A stretch of DNA of 64,000 nt from Variovorax sp. PMC12. Lineage in GTDB: Bacteria > Pseudomonadota > Gammaproteobacteria > Burkholderiales > Burkholderiaceae_C. The first letter of the stretch is position 1; every line of letters starts with the position of its first letter. The translations under genes were made by a program, and so were the position numbers. The stretch covers positions 3,866,001 through 3,930,000 of the forward strand of contig NZ_CP027773.1 of assembly GCF_003019815.1 (NCBI RefSeq), read 5' to 3'. This document shows positions 35,560 to 46,941 of the stretch, piece by piece. The notes beneath the pieces were generated by a model. The model saw only the letters and a program-made list of their open reading frames with translations. It was not told the DNA's origin and ran no database searches.

Positions 35560-36782
35560 GCGTTGGCTCCGATGGCGATGCGGCCCTGGCGCACCACGGT
35601 GCGCACGGGCCGCTGGCCGAACCAGTAGGCCAGTTCGGCCGCTTCGCGCACGTTCCACAGCACGAAGTTGGCAGGCATGCCGGGCGCGATGGCGCCGTGC
35701 GTGTCTTGCAGGCCGAGCGCGCGTGCCGCGTGCACGGTGACGCCGTCCAGCGCCTCGGGCACCGTCAGGCGGAACAGCGTGCAGGCCATGTTCACCATCA
35801 GCAGCAGGCTCAGCGCCGGCGAGGTGCCGGGGTTGTGATCTGTAGAAACCGCCATCGGCACGCCCGCGGCGCGCAGCGCGTCGATGGGCGGCAGGTGCGT
35901 GTCGCGCAGCGTGTAGTAGGCGCCGGGCAGCAGCACGGCCACGGTGCCTGATTGGCGCATCGCCTCGATGCCCTGGGCCGACAGGTGCTCGATGTGGTCG
36001 CACGAGAGCGCGCCGTAGCGCGCGGCCAGCGCGGCGCCGCCCATGTCCGACAGCTGCTCCGCATGCAGCTTGACCGGCAGGCCCAGCGCCTTGGCGGCCT
36101 TGAAGACCTGCTCGGTCTCCCCGAGCGTGAAGGCGATGCGCTCGCAGAACACGTCGACCGCGTCGACCAGCCCTTCGGCCGCCAGCGCGGGCAGCATTCC
36201 GTTGCAGACGAGGTCGATGTAGTCGCCGCTGCGGCCCGCGTATTCAGGAGGCAGCGCGTGCGCGCCGAGGAATGTGGTGCGCACCGTCACGCCATAGGCC
36301 TCGCCCAGGCGCCGCGCCACGCGCAGTTGCTTGCGCTCGTGTTCCAGCGAGAGGCCGTAGCCCGACTTGATCTCGATGGCGCACACGCCGTCTGCCAGCA
36401 GTTGTTCGAGCCGCTTCGCGGCCTGCGCGAACAGCGTGTCTTCGTCGGCCTCGCGCGTGGCGCGCACCGAAGACACGATGCCGCCGCCGGCCTTCGCCAC
36501 TTCTTCGTAGCTCGCGCCGGCGAGGCGCATCGCGAATTCGTTGGCACGCTGGCCGCCGTAGACCAGGTGCGTGTGGCAATCGACCAGCCCCGGCGTGACC
36601 AGCGCGCCGCCGCCGTCTTGCTGCTTGAGCCCGGCGAATTCCGCCGGCAGTGCGCTGCGTGCGCCAACCCAGCGGACCGCGCCCTGCGCCACGACGATGG
36701 CGCCCTCCACCGCGGCATCGGTGGCGAGGCGAAGACCGGTCCAGAGGCCGTCGGCGGAAGGAAATTCGTTGGCGGGTTTCAT
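35556..36782 (-). CDS. hutI: Imidazolonepropionase HutI
   Basis: HutI hydrolyses 4-imidazolone-5-propionate to N-formimidoylglutamate. The 408 residues include VDCHTHLVYGG (metal His), the family segment AGASYEEVAKAGGGI, EIKSGYGL, KLHAEQLSDMGGA and the late aspartate in STDHNPG. The length is typical. The ATG at 36782 lies 27 bases after hutD and the stop overlaps hutF. Confidence 0.96.
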   Translation of the reverse strand: MKPANEFPSADGLWTGLRLATDAAVEGAIVVAQGAVRWVGARSALPAEFAGLKQQDGGGALVTPGLVDCHTHLVYGGQRANEFAMRLAGASYEEVAKAGGGIVSSVRATREADEDTLFAQAAKRLEQLLADGVCAIEIKSGYGLSLEHERKQLRVARRLGEAYGVTVRTTFLGAHALPPEYAGRSGDYIDLVCNGMLPALAAEGLVDAVDVFCERIAFTLGETEQVFKAAKALGLPVKLHAEQLSDMGGAALAARYGALSCDHIEHLSAQGIEAMRQSGTVAVLLPGAYYTLRDTHLPPIDALRAAGVPMAVSTDHNPGTSPALSLLLMVNMACTLFRLTVPEALDGVTVHAARALGLQDTHGAIAPGMPANFVLWNVREAAELAYWFGQRPVRTVVRQGRIAIGANA

Positions 36783-36809
36783 CGTCTTTCTTCTCGTTGG
36801 CTTTGCGGG

Positions 36810-37382
36810 TCAGGCAGGCAGGATGCGCACCGCGAGCAGCCGTGCGTCGGCGGCCTCCGGCAGCGCCTGCCAGGCCTGCGTGGCGTCGGCCCACTGCAGG
36901 CCCTCGCCTTCGCGGCACGCTTCATCATTCAGGCGCCATGCCCCGCGCAGCGCGAGCAGCACGCCGTGCGGCGCGGCGTCGATGGCCGATGCGCTGTCGA
37001 GAACCCGCACCTCGGCGCGCCACTGTCCGCGTCGCGTCATCACGTTGAAGTCGTTGGACGCACCGCCGAGCAGCGTGCAGTCGATGGCCTCGTCGCCGCT
37101 GAAGGCGAAGGGCCGGTGCGGCACGTCGAGGCGATGGTCGATGCGCCCGTCGTGCGTGAAGAGGCGCACGCCGTCACCTTCCAGCAGCGTGATGCTGCGG
37201 TCGACGCCTGCGAATACCGAGAACGGCCCCGCCGCCGCGATGCTCGCGATGCTCACGCGCCAGCCGAAGCTGTCGAGCCCCGCGCCCTGCGGCCAGCTCA
37301 TGATTTGCTGCGTGGTGCCGCCGCCGTTTTTCCAGGGCGTGACGGGAAGCGAGGTGCGCGAGAAGCGCTGCGGGCCGCTCAT
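36810..37382 (-). CDS. hutD: HutD family protein
   Basis: HutD is a small cupin-like protein of hut operons thought to limit urocanate or histidine flux. The 190-residue protein starts at SGPQRFSR and has the diagnostic TPWKNGGGTTQQI block at about residues 15-27, FGWRVSIASI, and FSGDEAIDCTLLGGASNDFN. The ATG at 37382 is chosen because the open frame upstream is a dispersed double-hairpin repeat with low-complexity translation. It lies upstream of hutI and downstream of the amino-acid permease gene. Confidence 0.93.
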   Translation of the reverse strand: MSGPQRFSRTSLPVTPWKNGGGTTQQIMSWPQGAGLDSFGWRVSIASIAAAGPFSVFAGVDRSITLLEGDGVRLFTHDGRIDHRLDVPHRPFAFSGDEAIDCTLLGGASNDFNVMTRRGQWRAEVRVLDSASAIDAAPHGVLLALRGAWRLNDEACREGEGLQWADATQAWQALPEAADARLLAVRILPA

Positions 37383-37394
37383 TGCCGAGCCTCT

Positions 37395-37506
37395 TGCTCC
37401 TTCCCCCTCTGGGGGAAGGCGGGGATGGGGGCGGCGCCCGATGAGCGTTGCGACTGGGTCGAGGCCGTCGTGCCCCCACCCCTGCCCTCCCCCAGCGGGG
37501 GAGGGA
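37395..37506. repeat. Dispersed double-hairpin repeat, copy 2
   Basis: Two perfect hairpins bound the element: CCTTCCCCC-TCT-GGGGGAAGG at 37399-37419 and CCCTCCCCC-AGC-GGGGGAGGG at 37485-37505. Between them GGGGATGGGGGC faces GCCCCCACCCC, so the whole can fold as a cruciform. The outer ends match the copy inside nicB at 4995-5100, same orientation. It separates the permease gene from hutD. Confidence 0.8.
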
Positions 37507-37530
37507 GAAATGCGCATACGGAAGCCACGC

Positions 37531-38199
37531 TCATCGCATCAACCCGCCCTGGCGCAGCTTCTGCTCGAAGTGCCTCAGGATCAGCGTCATGGTGCCCGTG
37601 AGCACGAAGTACACGACCGCGATCGCCAGGTACACCTCCAGCGAACGGTAAGACACGCTGATGATCTTCTGCCCCTCGTGCATCACGTCGTGGATGGTCA
37701 GCAGCGACACCAGCGCCGAGTTCTTGATGAGCGCGATGAACTCGTTGCCCAGCGGCGGGATCATGCGCACCACCGCCTGCGGCAGCACGATCTGGCGCAT
37801 GGCCACCCCGGGCGTCATGCCCAGCGACTGCGCCGCCAGCGTCTGGCCCTTGTCGATCGACTGGATCGCGCCGCGCACGATCTCCGACACGTATGCGCCC
37901 GAATACACGCCGAGCCCCAGCACGCCGCACACGAAGGCCGGCAGCAGGATGCCGAAATGCGGCAGGCCGAAGAACAGGATGAACAGCTGCACCAGCAGCG
38001 GCGTGCCGCGGATGGCCGCCACGTAAGCGGTGCACGCGCCGTAGATCCAGCGCCGCTTCGGGTTCAGCCGGCCGATGCCGACCAGCAGGCCCAGCACGCA
38101 ACCCAGGGCCAGCGCGCAGGCGGTGATCTCCACCGTGACCAGCGCGCCGCGCAGCAGGTCGGGCCAGCCCTGCCAGACCGGCGAGAAATCGAGATCCAT
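37531..38199 (-). CDS. Polar amino-acid ABC transporter permease (HisM/GlnP type)
   Basis: The 222-residue protein has five membrane helices and the family's opening LLRGALVTVEIT. The EAA loop is visible as DKGQTLAAQSLGMTPGVAMRQIVLPQAVVRMIPPLGNEFI. It starts seven bases after the binding-protein gene. No ATPase gene of the matching class is next to it, so it must share one from elsewhere or the pair is an incomplete system. Its location between hutU and hutD suggests histidine or urocanate uptake. Confidence 0.93.
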   Translation of the reverse strand: MDLDFSPVWQGWPDLLRGALVTVEITACALALGCVLGLLVGIGRLNPKRRWIYGACTAYVAAIRGTPLLVQLFILFFGLPHFGILLPAFVCGVLGLGVYSGAYVSEIVRGAIQSIDKGQTLAAQSLGMTPGVAMRQIVLPQAVVRMIPPLGNEFIALIKNSALVSLLTIHDVMHEGQKIISVSYRSLEVYLAIAVVYFVLTGTMTLILRHFEQKLRQGGLMR

Positions 38200-38206
38200 G
38201 GCCTGC

Positions 38207-38968
38207 TTACTTGGCGTTGGCGCTGAACCACTTCTTCACGATCTGGTCGTAGGTGCCGTCCGCTTTCAGCTTCTCGATGGCGCCGTTCACCGCCTTGGTC
38301 AGCTCGGGCGTGTCCTTGCGGATCGCCATGCCGTACTCCTCGGTCGTGATCTGCTCGGGCAGCACCTTCAGGCCGCCGCGCGTGCGCACGTACTGGTAGG
38401 CGGCGGGCTTGCCGGTCACGGCGGCGTCGGCGCGGCCGATGTCGACGAGGTTGAACATCTCCTGGTTCTTCTCGACCTCCATCAGCTGCACCTGCGGGAA
38501 TTTCTCCTTGGTGTAGCTCACCGACTTGGTGCCCACCTGCACGCTGACCTTCTTGCCGTTGATGTCGGCCGGCGTCTTGATGGCGGTGTTGCCGTCCTTC
38601 ACCATCACCACCAGGCCGCCCGCGTAGTAGGGCACGGTGAAGTCGACGACCTTCTTGCGCTCGTCGGTGATGTAGATGCCCGAGACGGCCATGTCGAAGC
38701 GCTTGGAAATGAGGCCCGGCACGAGGCCCTTGAAGTCGATGTCGATCCACTCGATCTTGCGGCCCAGCGTCTTGCCGATGGCCTCGACCAGTTCCACGTC
38801 GAAGCCGGTGCGCTTGCCGTTCTCCACGAATTCCATCGGCGGGAAGGTGGCGTCGGTGGCCACGCGCAGCGGCTCGCCTTGCGCCTGGGCGGCGCCGGCG
38901 AAGCCGAAGAGAGCGAGGCCGGAGAGCGCGGCGGCGGCAACGGAAATGAGGGAGCGGCGGGTGTTCAT
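38207..38968 (-). CDS. Periplasmic polar amino-acid binding protein (GlnH/HisJ type)
   Basis: The 253-residue precursor has a signal peptide ending at AQA-QG (about 30) and the family 3 solute-binding pattern: LRVATDATFPPMEFVE, GFDVELVEAIGK, and FDMAVSGIYITDERKK. The ligand aspartate and arginine of the amino-acid class are plausible in GRADAAVTG and VSGIYITDER. It pairs with the permease at 37531. The hut surroundings suggest histidine as a ligand; this is inference. Confidence 0.93.
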   Translation of the reverse strand: MNTRRSLISVAAAALSGLALFGFAGAAQAQGEPLRVATDATFPPMEFVENGKRTGFDVELVEAIGKTLGRKIEWIDIDFKGLVPGLISKRFDMAVSGIYITDERKKVVDFTVPYYAGGLVVMVKDGNTAIKTPADINGKKVSVQVGTKSVSYTKEKFPQVQLMEVEKNQEMFNLVDIGRADAAVTGKPAAYQYVRTRGGLKVLPEQITTEEYGMAIRKDTPELTKAVNGAIEKLKADGTYDQIVKKWFSANAK

Positions 38969-39013
38969 GGTGAAAGGCTTCCGAGGGAATGAAAAAGAAA
39001 AAGCAGCGCGCGA

Positions 39014-39748
39014 CTACTGCAGGGCGCGAGAGATGCGGGCCGCCGTGACGACGGTCATATGGAGCAATGCAGCTTCCATGCCCTCGACCCGCGTGAGCGG
39101 CGCCATGAGCGTGATCGCGCCGCGCAGCCGGCGGCCCGAGGCCAGCACCGGCGCGCTCGCGCCCCACACGCCGGCATCGACCTCGCCGTGGGTCACGGCA
39201 TGGCCGGCTTCGCGGATGGCATCGAGTTCGGCGGCGCGCTCGGCGCGGCGTTCGGGGCTTTCGCCGAGCCCGTCGAGCAGGGCGTCGCGCTGGTCCGGCG
39301 GCATGTGGGCCAGCAGGCACTTGGCGCTGGCGCCGTCGCGCGCGGGCACGCTGCGGCCGCGGTCGAAGGAGCAGCGCAGCGACTGCTCGCTGTCGATCAT
39401 CTCCAGGCACACCACGCGGTCGTTCACCGCCGTGACCAGCGCCACGCTTTCATGCGTCTGCCGGGCCAGCTCGCGCATGTCGGTGCGCGCCGCCATCACG
39501 AGGTCGGAGTTGCCGTCGAAGCCGGTGGCGAGCTGCACGCTCACCGGGCCCGGCGAGTAGCGGCCTTCCGACTCCATCACGAAGCCCCAGCGGCGCAACG
39601 TGGCGATCTGCCGGTACAGCGTGCTCTGCGACAGGCCGGTGGCCTGCACCAGCTCGGCCGCCGTCATCGCCGACTTGCTCTGCGCCAGCACCGACAGCAC
39701 GAACAGGGCGCGGTCGTTGTGGGCGGGAGCGTCGGTCGGAGACGTCAT
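39014..39748 (-). CDS. IclR-family regulator embedded in the hut region
   Basis: The 244-residue protein has an IclR winged helix (about residues 12-75: RALFVLSVLAQSKSAMTAAELVQATG, split here only by naming its start RALFVLSVL and its recognition helix SQSTLYRQIATL) and a C-terminal effector domain with SVPARDGASAKCLLA. The ATG at 39748 gives a normal length; the longer frame upstream lacks family similarity. A perfect 19-base palindrome lies 79 bases upstream. The gene sits between hutU and the binding-protein gene, so it may control the amino-acid transporter and the distal hut genes. Confidence 0.9.
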   Translation of the reverse strand: MTSPTDAPAHNDRALFVLSVLAQSKSAMTAAELVQATGLSQSTLYRQIATLRRWGFVMESEGRYSPGPVSVQLATGFDGNSDLVMAARTDMRELARQTHESVALVTAVNDRVVCLEMIDSEQSLRCSFDRGRSVPARDGASAKCLLAHMPPDQRDALLDGLGESPERRAERAAELDAIREAGHAVTHGEVDAGVWGASAPVLASGRRLRGAITLMAPLTRVEGMEAALLHMTVVTAARISRALQ

Positions 39749-39826
39749 CGGAGGCAGTCGCTGGCGGTCGAAAGTGGATGAAGCGGCGTGCAGTATCTTG
39801 CTCGCCGTTCTCACTTCCAAGCCTTG

Positions 39827-39845
39827 ATTCCCATTCGATGGGAAT
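39827..39845. promoter_or_regulatory. Perfect palindrome ATTCCCAT-TCG-ATGGGAAT, candidate IclR operator
   Basis: Eight-base perfect arms with a 3-base centre lie between hutU and iclR, 79 bases upstream of the iclR ATG. Length and TTCCC/GGGAA arms resemble IclR-family sites. It probably mediates autoregulation and control of the downstream transporter and hutDIFG genes. Confidence 0.6.
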
Positions 39846-39879
39846 GAGCGCGTTTTTTCTTTCTACCTTCGTCTTACCG

Positions 39880-41607
<1,728 letters not shown>

Positions 41608-41637
41608 GGCGTGGTTCTCCTATCTGTCGGATGTGTT

Positions 41638-43197
41638 TCAAGAGTGGCTGGGCAGGATGTCGAGCAGCGCGGCCGGCAGCTCGGCCTTCAGCGCCCACTG
41701 GCGCATGGCTTCGATGTCGGGGGCGAGGTAGCGGTCGCGTTCGAGGAAGGCGACCTTCTGGCGGATGGCAGCGAATTCGGCTTCCACCAGCGGCGAGCTC
41801 TTGAGCTTGCGCTTGAGCTCGATGCCTTGCGCGGCGGCCATGGCTTCGACGCCGACGACCACGGCCGTGTTGTCGACCATGTCGGCCAGGCGGCGGCCCG
41901 CGAAGGTGGCCATCGACACGTGGTCTTCCTGGTTGGCCGAGGTGGGCAGGCTGTCGACGCTGGCGGGGTGCGCGAGCGACTTGTTCTCCGAGGCCAGCGC
42001 CGCGGCCGTGACCTGCGCGATCATGAAACCCGAGTTGAGGCCGCCGTCGCGCACCAGGAACGGCGGCAGGCCCGACAAGCCGCTGTCGAGCAGCAGCGCA
42101 AGCCGGCGCTCGGCGATCGCGCCGACTTCGCTGACGGCCAGCGCAATGATGTCGGCCGCGAAGGCGACGGGCTCGGCGTGGAAGTTGCCGCCCGAGATGA
42201 CCTCGCCCGTGTCGGTGAAGACCAGCGGGTTGTCCGATGCGGCGTTGGCTTCGATCACCAGCACGCGCGCGGCATGCGCGAGGTTGTCGAGGCACGCGCC
42301 CATGACCTGCGGAATGCAGCGCACGGAGTACGGGTCTTGCACGCGGCCGCAGTCGGCGTGCGACGGCACGATCTCGCTGCCCTCGAGCAGCGTGCGCACC
42401 GCAGCAGCTACAGCGATCTGGCCCGGCTGGCCGCGCGCGGCGTGGATGCGTGCATCGAAGGGCTTGATCGAACCCTGGATGGCCTCGAGCGACAGCGCGC
42501 CCGACATCAGCGCCGAGGCGAACACGTCTTCCGCGCCGAACAGGCCGGCCAGCGCCAGCGCGGTCGACACCTGCGTGCCGTTGAGCAGCGCCAGGCCTTC
42601 CTTGGGGCCGAGCACGAACGGTTCGAGGCCGATGCTGCGCATGGCTTCCGCGCCGCCGACCAGCTTGCCGTCGGCCAGCGTCGCCTGGCCTTCGCCGATC
42701 AGCACGCAGGCCATGTGCGCGAGCGGCGCGAGGTCGCCGGACGCACCGACCGAGCCCTTGCACGGAATGCTCGGCGTGACGCCCGCGTTGAACAGGGCCA
42801 GCAGCGCATCGACCAGCGCGGGCCGCACGCCCGAATGGCCGCGCGCCAGGCTCACCGCCTTGGTCGCAAGGATCATGCGCACGACGGGCGCAGCCAGCGG
42901 CTCGCCCGTGCCCACGCTGTGCGACAGCACCAGGTTGCGCTGCAGCTCGGCCAGGTGGTCGTTGCCGATGCGCGTGCTCGCGAGCTTGCCGAAGCCGGTG
43001 TTGATGCCGTAGACGACCTGGTCGTTCTCGACGATGTGGCGCACGGCGGCCTCTGCACGCAGCATGCCGTCGCGCACCGACGGGTCGAGCGCAAGCCGCA
43101 CGCCGCCGGCCTGGATGCGACGCAGCGTCGCAAGGTCGACCTTGCCGGGCGTGAGGGTCAAGGTGGCATCTGGATGGGCGGTGTGTTTGCTTGGCAT
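41638..43197 (-). CDS. hutH: Histidine ammonia-lyase HutH
   Basis: HutH starts histidine breakdown by releasing ammonia to give urocanate. The 519-residue enzyme contains the Ala-Ser-Gly triad that cyclises to the MIO cofactor in GSVGASGDLAPLAH (about residues 150-163), YGINTGFGKLAS near 60 and the FSFRD-region equivalent. The ATG at 43197 starts PSKHTAH. A longer start six codons upstream would overlap the HutC-like operator at 43204-43216, so it is unlikely. Confidence 0.96.
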   Translation of the reverse strand: MPSKHTAHPDATLTLTPGKVDLATLRRIQAGGVRLALDPSVRDGMLRAEAAVRHIVENDQVVYGINTGFGKLASTRIGNDHLAELQRNLVLSHSVGTGEPLAAPVVRMILATKAVSLARGHSGVRPALVDALLALFNAGVTPSIPCKGSVGASGDLAPLAHMACVLIGEGQATLADGKLVGGAEAMRSIGLEPFVLGPKEGLALLNGTQVSTALALAGLFGAEDVFASALMSGALSLEAIQGSIKPFDARIHAARGQPGQIAVAAAVRTLLEGSEIVPSHADCGRVQDPYSVRCIPQVMGACLDNLAHAARVLVIEANAASDNPLVFTDTGEVISGGNFHAEPVAFAADIIALAVSEVGAIAERRLALLLDSGLSGLPPFLVRDGGLNSGFMIAQVTAAALASENKSLAHPASVDSLPTSANQEDHVSMATFAGRRLADMVDNTAVVVGVEAMAAAQGIELKRKLKSSPLVEAEFAAIRQKVAFLERDRYLAPDIEAMRQWALKAELPAALLDILPSHS

Positions 43198-43203
43198 GTA
43201 AAC

Positions 43204-43216
43204 CTGTCTATACAAG
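43204..43216. promoter_or_regulatory. HutC-like operator CTGTCTATACAAG at the hutH promoter
   Basis: The site lies seven bases upstream of the hutH ATG, in the gap between hutC and hutH. It matches the two sites at 46907-46919 and 46973-46985 and the CTTGTATAGACAG type known for HutC. HutC should repress hutHU here until urocanate appears. Confidence 0.75.
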
Positions 43217-43258
43217 TGGTTGCGAGAGAAAACGTAGGTCTTCGAGGACGAAAAAAAA

Positions 43259-43996
43259 CTAGCCGAAGCTCGGGTTGCCGTCGGCCTTGAAGCGGCTGCC
43301 CAGGCTGTAGCGCGAGGCGGGATGCAGGCAGCGCACCCAGGTCACGGGGGTGTTGCGTATCCAGGTGCGGCGCGTCAGCAGCAGGCAGGGGTCGGTGGGC
43401 GCCATCGCGAGCCGCTGCGCCTGCTCCAGGTTGGGCAGCACGGCGTCGACGACGTGTTCGATCTGGTCGAAGGGCACGTTGCGCACCAGGTACTCGCTGG
43501 GCGGGATGGCGCTGAAGTCCTGCTCGAGGTAGTCGGGCACGACCTGCGGATTGACGTAGCGCTCTTCGAGCTGCACCGGCGTTTCGTTCTCCAGGTGCAG
43601 GCAGGCGCTGTGGAACACCGAGTCCCCCGCGCGCAGGTCGAGCCATGCGGCCACGTCCGGAGAGGCGGCGATGCGTTCGACCTCGATCATTTCGCAGCGG
43701 TAGTCGTGCCCGCGCTGGCGGATTTCGCTGGCGATGTTGGCGATCTGCAGCAGCGTGGACTGCGGCTTGTTCTCGGCCACGAAGCTGCCGACGCCGGCCA
43801 CGCGCACGATGCGGCCCTGCTCCACCAGCTCGCGCAGCGCGCGGTTCACCGTCATGCGCGCCATGCCGAACTGCGCGACCAGCTCATGCTCCGAAGGCAG
43901 GCGGTGGCCGGGCGGCCAGGTGCCGTCCTGGATCTTGCGGGAGATGTGATCCTTGACTTGCGCGTAGAGCGCGAGGGTTGGGAGGTCGCGCTTCAT
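43259..43996 (-). CDS. hutC: Histidine-utilisation repressor HutC (GntR/HutC family)
   Basis: The 245-residue protein has a GntR winged helix at residues 5-75 (LYAQVKDHISRKI, LPSEHELVAQFGMARMTVNRAL) and a UTRA effector domain after about 90, ending in the HutC-type TWIRNTPVTWVRCLHPASRY. Urocanate is the known inducer of HutC. The ATG at 43996 is used; a GTG at 44032 would add 12 residues. It lies between the NitT/TauT transporter and hutH. Confidence 0.94.
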   Translation of the reverse strand: MKRDLPTLALYAQVKDHISRKIQDGTWPPGHRLPSEHELVAQFGMARMTVNRALRELVEQGRIVRVAGVGSFVAENKPQSTLLQIANIASEIRQRGHDYRCEMIEVERIAASPDVAAWLDLRAGDSVFHSACLHLENETPVQLEERYVNPQVVPDYLEQDFSAIPPSEYLVRNVPFDQIEHVVDAVLPNLEQAQRLAMAPTDPCLLLTRRTWIRNTPVTWVRCLHPASRYSLGSRFKADGNPSFG

Positions 43997-44087
43997 CTTT
44001 GCGCTTTCGGCTGCTGTTCGGGGCGTGTGCACAGGGCGCGGCTCTGTTGCCGGCCGATCAACGACGGCTCTGAACGATCACGACGAT

Positions 44088-44157
44088 GGGGTGCCTTGCG
44101 CAGCGAAATAAAGGAGGAGCCCGAAGGGCGGGGGACATTCGCGGAGCAAGGTACCCC
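44088..44157. repeat. Inverted repeat GGGGTGCCTTGC ... GCAAGGTACCCC upstream of hutC
   Basis: Twelve-base arms with one mismatch (44088-44099 and 44146-44157) flank a 46-base loop with a small GCCC/GGGC hairpin. The 230-base gap between hutC and the ABC ATPase gene holds no gene. The element looks like another dispersed repeat or a long hairpin terminator. No second copy was found in the window. Confidence 0.45.
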
Positions 44158-44225
44158 GTCGGCGTGAGCGCACCCCGAACGGCGCACCTCATGCACAACA
44201 CGAAGAACAGAAGCGCAAGCGATCA

Positions 44226-45004
<779 letters not shown>

Positions 45005-45020
<16 letters not shown>

Positions 45021-45838
45021 GCGAACAGACGGCGGTTCAATGCCTTGAAGGCGAAGTCGGACAACAGGCCGATGACGCCGATCACGATGATCCCGAAGAT
45101 GATCTGGCCGGTGTTCAGCAGCGCCTGGCTGTCGGTGATCATGTGGCCGATGCCCGACGAGGAGCCGATCAGCTCCGCCACGATCACGTAGGTCCACGCC
45201 CAGCCCAGCACCAGGCGCAGCGTTTCCGCGATGCCCGGCGCGGCGCCCGGAATGAGCACGCGCGCCACGATGCCTCGGCTGTTGGCGCCCAGCGTGTAGG
45301 CCGCTTCGACGAGGTCGCGCCGCGCGCCACCCACGGTGACCGCCACCATCAGCACGATCTGGAAGAACGAGCCGATGAAGATCACCAGCAGCTTCTGCAT
45401 TTCGCCCAGGCCCGCCCACAGGATGAGCAGCGGAATGAAGGCCGAGGCCGGCAGGTAGCGGCAGAACGAGACGAAGGGCTCGAAGAAGGCTTCCACCGTT
45501 TTCCATGTGCCCATGGCAATGCCCAGCGGCACCGCGAACACGGCCGCCAGCAGGAAGCCGCCGAACACGCGCCACACGGTCATGCCGATGTCGCCGATGA
45601 AGCCGTACTCGGTGAAGAGCAGCCAGCCTTCCTTGACCATGGTCGGCGGGCTCGCCAGGAAGGTCGGCGGCACGAAGCCGCCGAGCGTGGCCACGGCCCA
45701 CACCAGCACGAAGACGACGAAGAACGCGAGCCCCAGCAGCACGCGCGCACGCGTGCCGATGGGTTCGAGCGGCGCGAGCGCGCGGCGGCGCGCGGGCACC
45801 GGCACGGCGGCGGACGGCGCCTGCGCCATCTGCGGCAT
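45005..45838 (-). CDS. NitT/TauT-type ABC transporter permease
   Basis: The 277-residue protein has six membrane helices and the SsuC/TauC pattern: SPPTMVKEGWLLF, TVWRVFGGFLLA, and the EAA loop VEAAYTLGANSRGIVARVLIPGAAPGI. The ATG at 45838 has a TAAGG ribosome site and lies four bases after the binding-protein stop; an upstream ATG at 45862 would overlap that gene. It belongs with the neighbouring binding protein and ATPase. Confidence 0.93.
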
Positions 45839-45842
45839 GGCC

Positions 45843-46814
45843 TTACTTGACGAAGCTTGCATCGAAGGTCACGGAAAGATCTTCAGGCGCCTTGCGGATC
45901 ACGCCGGCTTCCAGAAGGATGGGCGTGGCCTCCTTCATGAAGCTGGTGAGCTCGCCCGCAAAGAACTTCTGGTTGGCCGCCTTGTCCTGCCAGCGCAGGA
46001 AGGCCGACGACTTGGCGAATTGCTCGCCGCTCTGCTTCACGGCGGAGCCCATGAGTTCGTTCGACTTCTCGGGCTCTGCCTTGATCATGTCCAGCGCGTC
46101 GAAGTACGACTTGGTGAGCGCGGCGGCGGCCTTGGCATTGGCCTTGAGCCAGGTGGGCGCGCAGCCGACGGTGTCCATCACCATCGGGTAGTCGAGCGTG
46201 GTGGCCAGGATCTTGCCGGCGGCGGGGTTGGCGCGCACGGTCGAGAGGTACGGCTCGTAGGTCATGGCGGCGTCGTTCTGGCCGGCCACGAAGGCCTGGG
46301 CCGAAGCCTGCGGCGACAGCGTGGTGGTCTTCACGTCCTTCAGCGTCATGCCGTTCTTGCTGAGCATCCAGGCCAGGCCGAAGTAGGGCGCGGTGCCGGG
46401 CGCGTCCACGCCGATGGTCTTGCCCTTGAGGTCGGAGAACTTGCTGACGTCGCCGCGCACCGCGAGGCCGTCGGCGCCGTAGGACTTGTCCATCTGGAAG
46501 ATCTGCACGATGGGCACGCCGTTGGCGTTCCAGGCCACGTGCGTCTCCACCGTGGTGGCCGCGCACTGGATGGCGCCGGAGGCCAGCGCCAGGTGGCGGT
46601 CCTTCTGCGGGATCATCTTGAGTTCGACGTCGAGCCCGTTCTTCTTGAAGATGCCGGCCTTGTCGGCCAGCGAGAGCGGCGCGAAGCCGGTCCAGCCCGA
46701 CATGCCGAGCGCAATCTTCGTTTCCTGGGCGGCGGCCGTTCCGGCCATGCCCGCTGCACATGCACCTGCTGCCAGCAGCGAAGCGACTTTCACAACTACC
46801 GTCTTCTTGACCAT
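45843..46814 (-). CDS. NitT/TauT-type periplasmic substrate-binding protein
   Basis: The 323-residue precursor has a signal peptide ending near GTAAAQE (about 27) and a family SsuA/THI5-like body (KIALGMSGWTGFAPLSLADKAG at its start, mentioned here by its first residues KIALGMSGW). Such proteins bind sulfonates, nitrate or pyrimidine-type compounds. The gene is preceded by two HutC-like sites, so histidine, urocanate or another imidazole is a reasonable guess for its ligand. The ATG at 46814 has a CAGGAG ribosome site; the frame extends upstream across the operator and should not be used. Confidence 0.9.
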   Translation of the reverse strand: MVKKTVVVKVASLLAAGACAAGMAGTAAAQETKIALGMSGWTGFAPLSLADKAGIFKKNGLDVELKMIPQKDRHLALASGAIQCAATTVETHVAWNANGVPIVQIFQMDKSYGADGLAVRGDVSKFSDLKGKTIGVDAPGTAPYFGLAWMLSKNGMTLKDVKTTTLSPQASAQAFVAGQNDAAMTYEPYLSTVRANPAAGKILATTLDYPMVMDTVGCAPTWLKANAKAAAALTKSYFDALDMIKAEPEKSNELMGSAVKQSGEQFAKSSAFLRWQDKAANQKFFAGELTSFMKEATPILLEAGVIRKAPEDLSVTFDASFVK

Positions 46815-46906
46815 GGGTACTCCTGGGTCTGTTCTTTGGAAAAAGGCTCGGCGGCGGGCCGGATGACCGGGCTGCGCGCGCCTCGCATTGTTGCCAAGCG
46901 CCCCAA

Positions 46907-46919
46907 CTTGTATATACAG
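46907..46919. promoter_or_regulatory. HutC-like operator CTTGTATATACAG upstream of the NitT/TauT operon
   Basis: The site is 93 bases before the binding-protein ATG and is the inverse of the hutH site with one base changed. It suggests HutC control of the transporter. Confidence 0.75.
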
Positions 46920-46941
46920 GATAACCCGGAAGGTCATTTTT

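Noticed and set aside
37383..37517. A longer start for hutD
   Set aside because: The added residues come from a dispersed repeat and have no family similarity; the ATG at 37382 directly precedes the HutD domain.
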